Below are positions 23,876-30,502 of a stretch of DNA of 30,502 nt, one piece after another. This DNA is from JAFAGX01 sp035622175 (GTDB taxonomy: Bacteria; Acidobacteriota; Terriglobia; Terriglobales; Acidobacteriaceae). The stretch covers positions 1-30,502 of the forward strand of contig DASPVV010000229.1 of the NCBI GenBank assembly GCA_035622175.1, given 5' to 3'. A program made the translations under genes and the position numbers. Position 1 is the stretch's first letter, and the number at the start of each line of letters is the position of its first letter. The notes beneath the pieces were generated by a model. That model made no database searches. It worked only from the letters and a program-made list of their open reading frames with translations, and was not told the origin of the DNA.

Positions 23876-25126
23876 CTAACTCTTCGCAATCGCGCTCAAC
23901 TTTTGCCGCACCATCTTGTCCGCCAGCTTGCGGACTGTTTCAGCGACTTCTTTGTTGCCGGCCAGATGGCGCAGATCTTGGAGTAGGAGGTTCTTCAGCA
24001 GTCCGAGCGATACATCGATTGGAGTGCGCGGGTTAAAGGTGAGATTTTTGACGATCGCGTATTGCTTCATGAAGCGACGCTTCATCGTAATCGCCCGCAG
24101 CACGGCGTCGAGGACGTTTCTCTGGTTGGCAAACCGCTCGACTTCGGACTCGGTAACCTTGGGTGACTCGAGCACCGCCAGGGCCACAATTTTTGTGCCG
24201 TCGCGAATTAACAATGAACGTTCTTCCCTGGTTCCTTTGATCGCCAACAGGATGCGACCCTTGATGTCGAGTTTCGCGATCTTCTGCAAGGCGCTGCCGC
24301 GCTGCTCCTCGGCGCTCAAGATCCATTTCTTTTGTTCCATCGGCGGCTTCCGCTCGCGGGTTGCCTCCGGCTGTCCCCCGGCAGATGCCGTTGCCGCGGC
24401 CGCTTGGGCCGCTAGCGCCACCGCTTCCGACGCTCGTGGCTCCACGCCGTCGTCAACCGGAACAAACTCCTTGCCGGCTTCCTCGGCGATTTCCCCCGCG
24501 TGCTCGGCCATAAATCGCTCAAGTACATCCTCGGGTGCTTCCGAGGAATCGCCCTCCGCAGTCTCAGAGAGGGCACCAGTCCGGCTTTCGGCTTCCTGGC
24601 TCGCCGTCCCGCCAGAAGCGGCCTGGGCAAGACCGGACGAGGGCTCGGCCGAACCCAACACGGACAGCTTCTCTTGAACGCGAGCCATGAGGGCTGGGGT
24701 CAGACTCTGATTGCGCGAGAGAACTTCTAACACCGATCTGATGCCGCCGACGCGCTCCGACGCGAGCAAGATTCCGGCCTGCTCGGCCGTGGCATGGGTT
24801 GCCTGGCGGACCAGGAACTCGTCCCCAACCGAGCGATTGTCAAGGAGTGCGGGCAGCAGCCCTGGTCTGAGATTGTCCGGATCGGTGAAGTAATCCAACA
24901 CCTCCTTGGGAGTCGCGGGATTCGCTAGAATCTCCCGGCAAGACCTCTCGTTCCAGCCGGCAAGCGTCAGCTTGGCCTGGGGGCCGAACACTGAGTTGTG
25001 TTTGGCCAGATAGACGAGAATTTCAAGCATTTCCTCGGGAGGCACCAGCAGCGCGCCCCGGGCGGCGAACTGCATCATGTTGGACGGCAGCTGAGACTTA
25101 CGAACGGCATCGATCATGCGAGGCAT
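23876..25126 (-). CDS. unknown protein with two solenoid-like repeat domains and a disordered linker
   Basis: This protein of about 416 residues is unassigned. The N-terminal domain (about 20-165) is helical with repeats of the kind NPATPKEVLDYFTD and LLDNRSVGDEFLVRQA, reminiscent of leucine-rich-variant/HEAT-type solenoids. A long Ala/Glu/Ser-rich linker (about 165-270) follows. The C-terminal domain begins with SAEEQRGSALQKIAKLDIKGRILLAIKGTREERSLLIRD and ends with NPRTPIDVSLGLLKNLLLQDLRHLAGNKEVAETVRKLA, again a solenoid-like unit with N-x-x-T-P. No catalytic motif, signal peptide or membrane helix is visible. I use the ATG at 25126; the ATG at 25117 is equally possible. It lies 251 bp downstream of the HD hydrolase gene, and the gap holds no gene I can support. 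Confidence 0.75.
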   Translation of the reverse strand: MPRMIDAVRKSQLPSNMMQFAARGALLVPPEEMLEILVYLAKHNSVFGPQAKLTLAGWNERSCREILANPATPKEVLDYFTDPDNLRPGLLPALLDNRSVGDEFLVRQATHATAEQAGILLASERVGGIRSVLEVLSRNQSLTPALMARVQEKLSVLGSAEPSSGLAQAASGGTASQEAESRTGALSETAEGDSSEAPEDVLERFMAEHAGEIAEEAGKEFVPVDDGVEPRASEAVALAAQAAAATASAGGQPEATRERKPPMEQKKWILSAEEQRGSALQKIAKLDIKGRILLAIKGTREERSLLIRDGTKIVALAVLESPKVTESEVERFANQRNVLDAVLRAITMKRRFMKQYAIVKNLTFNPRTPIDVSLGLLKNLLLQDLRHLAGNKEVAETVRKLADKMVRQKLSAIAKS

Positions 25127-25377
25127 GCGCGGTGAGTTCCGATCGGCGAAGAATCTAAAACTACAGCATGAACCGAAGGCTGGGAGTTTGGCCAGAGCCC
25201 TCCGGTCGGAGCACGTTACCAACGGCACTGTCCCCAGGGGGTGGGCCATCCGGCCGATGCCAGCACAGACCGGTCGACCGGCACGCTGGGTCGATTGGGG
25301 CTCGGTCGCGCCAAACCATCCCGCGCCAGGGCGGATCGGTTTGTCATCTCGCGAACAACGCACCGCGGGAGAGAAAA

Positions 25378-26004
25378 TCAACGGCGGCGAAAGCGCCGCT
25401 GAGCCTCTTGGCGCACGGCGCTTTCCAGTTGCAACACTACTCGCTCGAGTTCGTTGACCAACCGGTTAGGCCGGCGGCGCCGGAACTCCCGCAATAACGC
25501 CCGGTAGTACCAGAGCGTGCCCTGGCGTTTTCCATGAAAGCGAGTCCAGATCACCTCTCCGTCTTGAAAGTAGTCGGAGAGGGTGTGGCGGGCATTATGC
25601 AATTTGTCGGCGGCGGACACCAAGTGTGTGTCCGCGTCGGCTCGGCGGAGATGGCGAACGTAGTTCTCCTTGCGCCGGCGCCAGGGTGGCTTCGGGTCGA
25701 GACAGGTGTCGGTACAACCTTCGACCACGTGCGCCACTCGTTCGCCGAAGCGCCGGCGGACCTCCTCGAGCATGGGAATGCCGCCGCAATCCTCGACTAC
25801 ATCGTGCAGCAAGGCCGCGATCGCCAGATCTTCGTCGCCTCCGGCTTCGAGCACCAAACCGGCAACCCCTAGCAGATGCGAGATGTAGGGCGTCGGGGTT
25901 CCCTTGCGGGTCTGCCCGGCATGCTGGCGATGGGCAAACAACAGGGCCTGTTCAAAGCGGCGACCCAGCTTGGTCCCGGCCCGATTTCCACTTCGAGTGA
26001 CCAT
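25378..26004 (-). CDS. SpoT/Mesh1-like HD-domain hydrolase (candidate (p)ppGpp hydrolase)
   Basis: This 208-residue protein is a stand-alone HD domain of the RelA/SpoT type. RKGTPTPYISHL (33-44), LLHDVVEDCGG (65-75, with His67-Asp68 and Glu71-Asp72) and SAADKLHNARH match the Mn-dependent hydrolase centre of bifunctional Rel enzymes, including the ED pair needed for hydrolysis in that family. No synthetase or regulatory domain follows, so it resembles a small alarmone hydrolase (Mesh1-like). The C-terminus is very Arg-rich (FRRRRPNRLVNEL...RRFRRR) and could bind nucleic acid or acidic partners. It lies 80 bp after prfB in the same direction. Activity on (p)ppGpp is inferred from motifs; NADPH phosphatase activity, known for Mesh1, is an alternative. 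Confidence 0.88.
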   Translation of the reverse strand: MVTRSGNRAGTKLGRRFEQALLFAHRQHAGQTRKGTPTPYISHLLGVAGLVLEAGGDEDLAIAALLHDVVEDCGGIPMLEEVRRRFGERVAHVVEGCTDTCLDPKPPWRRRKENYVRHLRRADADTHLVSAADKLHNARHTLSDYFQDGEVIWTRFHGKRQGTLWYYRALLREFRRRRPNRLVNELERVVLQLESAVRQEAQRRFRRR

Positions 26005-26084
26005 ACCACGTTATGGCAGCGAAGCCACCCCGTTCTCAAGGGCGCTGGCCCAGACTCGAAGCCCGCGCCCTCGGCGGAAGGAAG

Positions 26085-27186
26085 TTACTTGCCTTCGGCT
26101 CGGCGCATTCGCAGGTACGCCCTCAGGAATACTTCCAGATCGCCATCGAGAACCCGGTCCACATCTCCCACCTCGGTTTTGGTGCGATGGTCCTTGATCA
26201 GCCGGTAAGGCTGCAGCACGTAAGATCGAATCTGCGAACCAAAGTCAATGTCGAGCTTGGCATCCTCGATTTTCTTGGTCGCCGCGCGTTTCTTTTCCAT
26301 CTCGTGCTCGTAGAGTTTCGAGCGCAGCATGCTCATAGCCCGATCCCGGTTCTTGTGCTGCGAACGCTCGTTCTGGCAGCTGGCCACGATCCCGGTGGGA
26401 AGATGGGTAATGCGTACGGCGGAGTCGGTCGTGTTGACGTGCTGCCCGCCGCGGCCGCTCGAGCGGTAGGTGTCGACCCGAAGATCTTCCGGGCGAATGA
26501 CAATCTCGATGCTGTCATCGATTTCCGGAGACACGAAGACGCTGGCAAACGAGGTGTGCCGTCGCTTGGCCTGGTCAAAGGGGGAGATTCTCACCAGGCG
26601 GTGCACTCCGATTTCGCTCGAGAGCAGGCCGAAGGCATACTCTCCGTTGACCGCGAAAGTCGCCGACTTCAGACCTGCTTCTTCCCCCGGCTGGTAGTCG
26701 TAGAGGACGGTCGCAAAGCCCTGGCGCTCCGCCCACCGCAAATACATGCGCAGCAGCATGTCGGCCCAGTCTTGCGATTCGGTGCCGCCGGCCCCAGGAT
26801 GAATGGTAATGATCGCGTTGCGCGCGTCATTCTCCCCGGAGAGCAGGGTTTCGGTCTCAAGTTGGTCCACCGTTTGTCTGAGGGAATCGATCTCGCGGCG
26901 CAAATCGGCGTCGACCGATTCTCCTTCCCGAGCCAGTTCAAAATATGCGGCAATGTCGTCGCTGCGTCGGACCAGATCCGCCTCGGTCGCCAACATCTCT
27001 TCCAGGCGCTTCTTCTGGCGCATGAGTTGTTGGGATTGCTGAGGATTGGACCACAGATTCGGGTCGGCCGTCTTCTTGTCGACCTCGCTCAGTTGCTGGC
27101 GTAGCTTGCCCGCGTCAAAGGTACTCCCGAAGTTCGCGGACTTTTTCTTTCAACACACCGTATTCCTGTTCCAATTCTTCTACCAT
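26085..27186 (-). CDS. prfB: peptide chain release factor 2 (RF2), made by programmed +1 frameshift
   Basis: RF2 ends translation at UGA and UAA. The gene needs two frames: codons 1-23 from ATG 27186 end in CTT followed by an in-frame TGA (27117-27115); skipping T27117 continues in the next frame as DAGKLRQQL through to the stop at 26085. The joined protein is 366 residues, almost exactly the E. coli length (365). The release-factor motifs are the SPF anticodon tripeptide (about 201-203, in VRISPFDQ) that defines RF2, and GGQ (about 246-248, in SGRGGQHVN) that triggers hydrolysis. An AAGGA site lies seven bases before the ATG. Simple gene callers start at 27023 and lose the first 54 residues. 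It follows lnt by 49 bp. Confidence 0.96.
27114..27129 (-). promoter_or_regulatory. RF2 autoregulatory +1 frameshift signal
   Basis: On the minus strand the site reads CGG GAG TAC CTT TGA C. It has the canonical slippery CTT, the weak stop TGA followed by C, and an internal Shine-Dalgarno-like GGGAG at the same three-base spacing as in E. coli (AGGGGG TAT CTT TGA C). Low RF2 favours the shift and restores RF2 synthesis. Confidence 0.92.
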
Positions 27187-27235
27187 GCTTTGATCCTTGC
27201 CGAGGCCGGGCCTCGACGCCTGAACCCTACTCGGC

Positions 27236-28852
27236 TCAGCGCCTGCGCCTGTGATCGCCGTCCTGGCTCTGGGTTCGCTTGGGAAATCGGAGCGGCATCA
27301 CCTGCGCCACTCCCCAAATTATCGCACAGAGGTAGGCGAACCAGTCGCCGTGCCGGGTGTAGAACGTGGTGCGGCTAGACAACGCATAAGGAGCCAGCAA
27401 CGCCCCGCGCACCTTGCGCGGCAGACTGGCCACCACGCTGCCGTAGGGGTCGATCGCAGCCGTAACTCCGGTGTTGGTGTCGCGCAGCAACCAGCGGCCA
27501 TTTTCAACCGCCCGCACCCGTGCTTGCTGGAGATGCTGGGCGTAAGCGCCGCTGTCGCCGTACCACCCGTCATTCGAGAGGTTGACCAGAACCTCGGCGC
27601 CTTGCGCGGCCAACTGACGGATTTCGTTCGGGAAAATCGATTCGTAGCAGATGAAAACGCCCAGCTTCACTCCGTCCGCCGCGAGCGGGATTCGCGCCGT
27701 CCCCGGGGAAAAATCTCCGACTTCTTTGGTCAGTCCTCCGGCAAAGGAGAACAGGCGCTCAAAGGGCACATACTCGCCAAAGGGCACAAGGTGGACCTTG
27801 TCGTAGCGTCGGGCCCACTCCCCGGCGGGACTGACGAGCTGGGCGGAGTTGTTGATCTCGGCTCGCGGTGCAGACTCTGGCCCGGGGCTGGTCCCGATGG
27901 CGCCAACCAAGACCCACGCCCCTTGATCGCGTGCCAGGTTGCTCAGCGCAGTTCGGAAGATGGGATCGCTCGTGTAGAACGGTGCGGGCGATTCTGGCCA
28001 GACGATCAAGCGGAAACCAGGCTGGTCGCCGGCGGCTGGGTTCGAAGCGAACCCGCTCAGCTCCTGCAAGGTTGCCTGAAAGTATGCTCGCGTCCAATCC
28101 GCCCCCGCAAGTACGGGCACATTGGCCTGGACAAGCGTGGCAAGCTCATCGGCTCTCTCGCGCGGGGCCTGAACCAGACGCCCGGCCTGCAAAGCGAGGG
28201 TAGCCGTCAACGCAGCCAGCAGCAAGGGTGTGCGCTTCTCCCGTCGCACCAAAAACCCCGCCGCCCAGGCGCCATTGACCAGCATGATTTCGAAAGAAAG
28301 GCCGTAGACCCCGGTTACCGTGGCCAGGCGCGCCAGGGGAATGTTGTCCACTTGGCAGGTGCCCAGGAGGTTCCAGGGAAATGCGGTGATGCGGGACCGG
28401 GCCAGTTCAACCGCCACCCAGGCGAAAGGCGAGGCCACAAGCGCTCTCCGGCTCGCCGTGCCGGGCTCGGCGAGCAGACTGATCAGCAGTCCAAACACGC
28501 CGTGATAAATCGCCAGGTACAGGCAAAACAGAAGCAGGATGCCAACCGCCGCCGCTCGATTCAGCCCGCCGTATTGCCGCATGGTCGGATAGATCCAGGA
28601 GCAGGTACCGGCATACCACAAGATTCCGCAGGCGTAGGCCATAGCGAACGCCTGCCCGGGCTTGGCGGGGAGAAGATGGCTGCCGGTTCGCAGTTGCAAG
28701 GTGTCCGGACGCCGGGCCCGGAGCAGGGCAAACAGCAGAGGCGCGAACGCCACCCAGCAAAGCCCGTAGAGATTGGGCAAGGGAAAGATCAAGATCTGCA
28801 GCCCGGCGGAGAGAAAGACGAGCAGCCAGGCCCGTGGATGAATCCGACGCAC
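27236..28852 (-). CDS. lnt: apolipoprotein N-acyltransferase
   Basis: This inner-membrane enzyme of about 538 residues adds the third acyl chain to the N-terminal Cys of lipoproteins. The N-terminal half has several membrane helices, beginning with WLLVFLSAGLQILIFPL. The periplasmic nitrilase-like domain carries the full triad: Glu287 in LIVWPESP, Lys352 in RYDKVHLVPFGEYVPFE, and Cys403 in GVFICYESIFP, spaced as in E. coli Lnt (267/335/387). I use the GTG at 28852 (MRRIHPRAWLL); a TTG at 28867 is possible. It ends in a basic tail (DGDHRRRR) and precedes prfB by 49 bp in a likely operon. The long open frame on the opposite strand is a shadow of this gene. Confidence 0.95.
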   Translation of the reverse strand: MRRIHPRAWLLVFLSAGLQILIFPLPNLYGLCWVAFAPLLFALLRARRPDTLQLRTGSHLLPAKPGQAFAMAYACGILWYAGTCSWIYPTMRQYGGLNRAAAVGILLLFCLYLAIYHGVFGLLISLLAEPGTASRRALVASPFAWVAVELARSRITAFPWNLLGTCQVDNIPLARLATVTGVYGLSFEIMLVNGAWAAGFLVRREKRTPLLLAALTATLALQAGRLVQAPRERADELATLVQANVPVLAGADWTRAYFQATLQELSGFASNPAAGDQPGFRLIVWPESPAPFYTSDPIFRTALSNLARDQGAWVLVGAIGTSPGPESAPRAEINNSAQLVSPAGEWARRYDKVHLVPFGEYVPFERLFSFAGGLTKEVGDFSPGTARIPLAADGVKLGVFICYESIFPNEIRQLAAQGAEVLVNLSNDGWYGDSGAYAQHLQQARVRAVENGRWLLRDTNTGVTAAIDPYGSVVASLPRKVRGALLAPYALSSRTTFYTRHGDWFAYLCAIIWGVAQVMPLRFPKRTQSQDGDHRRRR

Positions 28853-28973
28853 AGCCAAGGATAACAAAGGCCAAGAAGGGATCGGGATCCGAGGTCGGCT
28901 TTTCCGTCCTTCGGCAGCGCTCGAGAATCCTGAGCGAATTTTTTCCCGCCTACCATCGGCACCTCACTTCCCC

Positions 28974-28979
28974 TACAAT
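28974..28979 (+). promoter_or_regulatory. -10 element of the M64-type peptidase gene
   Basis: TACAAT at 28974-28979 lies eight bases before the GTG at 28988 and 17 bases before the ATG at 28997. The -35 region is poor. With either start the 5' leader is at most a few bases. Confidence 0.45.
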
Positions 28980-28987
28980 GCAACCTG

Positions 28988-30433
28988 GTGCAGGCCATGG
29001 CCAAGAGCCGACTCGAACCGCTCGCCGGCGATCACCGAGCCGTGCGACTCGGAGGCTTCATCCTCGCCTCCCTCCTGCTTTTGTCGGTTGCCGGCTTTGC
29101 CGCCCCCGCCACCATGAGGGTGGACTATTACCACACCGGCGATCACACGGAGGAGACGTTCAGCCTGGATCGGATTGTGCTCGAGCCGCTTCCCTGGCCG
29201 GGGGACCTGGCAAAATCCATCGATGACACCAATCTGGGTGGTTACAAGTTCGAGGTGCGGGAGGCAAGCAGCCGCCGTGTGCTCTATTCCAGGGGATTCA
29301 GTTCGATCTTTGCCGAATGGGTCACAACCGCGGAGGCCAAGAGCGCCCGCCGAACATTTTCCGAATCCTTGCGTTTCCCAGCGCCAGACAATCCGGTCGA
29401 GGTCGTGGTCGAGAGGCGGGAAGAGGGTGAATTCCACGACGCTTGGACCATCCGCATCGATCCTCGAGACAAGTCGATCGACAGCTCGCGCCCGGCTGCT
29501 CCGGGCCCGTTGCTTGCCATTCAAGACAGCGGCGAGCCGGCGGCGAAGGTTGATTTGCTGATCCTCGGGGACGGCTATACGGCGGCGGAGCGTGCGAAAT
29601 TCGAGCAGGATGCAAGACGGTTTACCGAGATTCTTTTTGCTCGATCGCCCTTTCGCGAGCATCGCCAAGACTTCAACGTTTGGGGATTGTGTCCTCCAGC
29701 CGAGGAATCCGGAATTTCGCAACCCTCCCGCGGCATTCACCGCCGCAATCCGCTGGGCACGAGCTACGACACCTTCGATACCGAACGCTACATCCTCACC
29801 GCCGACAATCGGGCGCTCAGGGATGTTGCCTCCTTTGCGCCCTACGAGTTCATGGAAATCCTGGTCAACGCCAAGACCTACGGCGGCGGCGGAATCTTCA
29901 ACCTGTATGCAACCGTGGCTGCCGACAGCGAGTGGGCGCCCTACGTTTTCGTTCACGAGTTCGGGCACCATTTCGCGGGGCTGGCCGATGAATATTACAC
30001 CTCGCAAGTGGCGTACTTGCCCCCGGCCAAGGCCGTCGAGCCCTGGGAGCCGAATGCCACTCGGCTTCCGGATCCGATGAACCTGAAGTGGAGAGATCTA
30101 GTGAGTCCCGGCACTCCCGTGCCCACCCCCTGGCGCAAGCAAGAATTCGAAGCTCTGGAGCATGAAATGCAAACCCGGCGGCAGGACCTGCGCGCCCGGA
30201 ATCGGCCGGAATCAGAGATCGACCTGCTGTTTCAACAGGAAAAGGAAAAGCAAGCTGCTCTCTTGGCCGACGACCAGTATCGGGAGCGCGTCGGTGCTTT
30301 CGAGGGCGCCGATTATCAGGCTCATGGGTACTACCGTCCCCAGGAGAATTGCATCATGTTTACTCGCTACGACAGTTTCTGTGCCGTCTGCCGCAGAGCG
30401 ATTGAGACGATCATCGCCATGTACGTCAAGTAG
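28988..30433 (+). CDS. secreted M64-family (IgA peptidase-like) zinc metallopeptidase
   Basis: This protein of up to 481 residues has a signal peptide (FILASLLLLSVAGFAAPA, about 24-41), then a beta-rich N-terminal domain with DYYHTGDHTEETFSLD (46-61), and a peptidase M64 domain. DLLILGDGYTAAERAKFEQDA (189-209) is the family's opening signature, and VHEFGHHFAGLADEYY (322-337) is the zinc site, with His323, His327 and the later Glu335 of the extended gluzincin-like motif. The C-terminus ends with CIMFTRYDSFCAVCRR, the usual Cys-containing end. M64 is named after a Clostridium ramosum IgA protease, but most bacterial members have unknown substrates. The start is GTG 28988 or ATG 28997, close behind a TACAAT box. 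It is divergent from lnt and ends 69 bp before the window edge. Confidence 0.92.
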   Translation: MQAMAKSRLEPLAGDHRAVRLGGFILASLLLLSVAGFAAPATMRVDYYHTGDHTEETFSLDRIVLEPLPWPGDLAKSIDDTNLGGYKFEVREASSRRVLYSRGFSSIFAEWVTTAEAKSARRTFSESLRFPAPDNPVEVVVERREEGEFHDAWTIRIDPRDKSIDSSRPAAPGPLLAIQDSGEPAAKVDLLILGDGYTAAERAKFEQDARRFTEILFARSPFREHRQDFNVWGLCPPAEESGISQPSRGIHRRNPLGTSYDTFDTERYILTADNRALRDVASFAPYEFMEILVNAKTYGGGGIFNLYATVAADSEWAPYVFVHEFGHHFAGLADEYYTSQVAYLPPAKAVEPWEPNATRLPDPMNLKWRDLVSPGTPVPTPWRKQEFEALEHEMQTRRQDLRARNRPESEIDLLFQQEKEKQAALLADDQYRERVGAFEGADYQAHGYYRPQENCIMFTRYDSFCAVCRRAIETIIAMYVK

Positions 30434-30502
30434 GTAGCGAAGGGGTCCAGCCTCTTCGGGTGGCAACCGGCACCACCAAGCTCATCGCAAGCTCGGCGAG
30501 AA

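Noticed and set aside
27251..28864. 537-codon open frame opposite lnt
   Set aside because: It is a shadow of lnt, which carries a full catalytic triad; high GC content keeps the opposite strand open.
1..30502. CRISPR array, insertion sequence, integrase or toxin-antitoxin system
   Set aside because: No regularly spaced direct repeats, transposase or integrase motifs were seen; the SdpR/SdpI-like pair has no toxin partner here.

Overview
The window is about 30.5 kb of GC-rich bacterial chromosome, tightly packed with ordinary-length genes on both strands. No rRNA, tRNA, CRISPR array, insertion sequence or phage gene was recognised. The gene content points to Acidobacteriota, probably the Terriglobia. 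Clues are a PadR regulator followed by the start of an 'acidobacterial duplicated orphan permease' (ADOP), tandem TolC-type proteins with a Gly-rich insert, and several conserved-looking small proteins of unknown function. This placement is inference from family recognition by eye; no search was run.

Region 1 (1-4008, minus strand) is an acyl-CoA catabolic cluster. It holds a split adenosylcobalamin-dependent mutase (large subunit and separate B12-binding subunit), an AlkA-type DNA glycosylase between them, and a biotin-dependent carboxyltransferase cut by the window edge. The mutase carries the Phe/Gln pair of isobutyryl-CoA mutase instead of the Tyr/Arg pair of methylmalonyl-CoA mutase. The carboxylase resembles methylcrotonyl-CoA carboxylase more than propionyl-CoA carboxylase. 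Together they suggest branched-chain acyl-CoA metabolism.

Region 2 (4100-8560) starts with an SdpR/SdpI-like pair: an ArsR repressor with a clear promoter and an inverted repeat at the expected transcription start, coupled by ATGA to a membrane protein. An FAD/NAD(P)-binding protein and a PadR regulator follow. After PadR comes a broken ADOP gene that runs into the antisense 3' end of a family 2 glycosyltransferase, which looks like a deletion scar.

Region 3 (8600-13218, minus) holds two tandem TolC-like outer-membrane proteins without an inner-membrane pump nearby. Region 4 (13448-18764, plus) runs truA, an aldehyde dehydrogenase, a DinB-like protein, a Cys-rich small protein, a DRE-TIM metallolyase and a SAM methyltransferase. 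The methyltransferase overlaps tail-to-tail with a secreted P1-family peptidase.

Region 5 (20031-23807) has three small unknown proteins, a LuxR-type regulator whose receiver domain lacks the phospho-acceptor Asp and which is followed by a good intrinsic terminator, a secreted SYLF-domain protein and a CoA-binding protein. Region 6 (23876-28852, minus) runs lnt, prfB (RF2, with the programmed +1 frameshift), a SpoT-like HD hydrolase and an unknown repeat protein. A divergent secreted M64-type metallopeptidase closes the window.

A recurring pattern is that several start codons lie only 7-8 nt after a good -10 box without a Shine-Dalgarno sequence, suggesting leaderless mRNAs.
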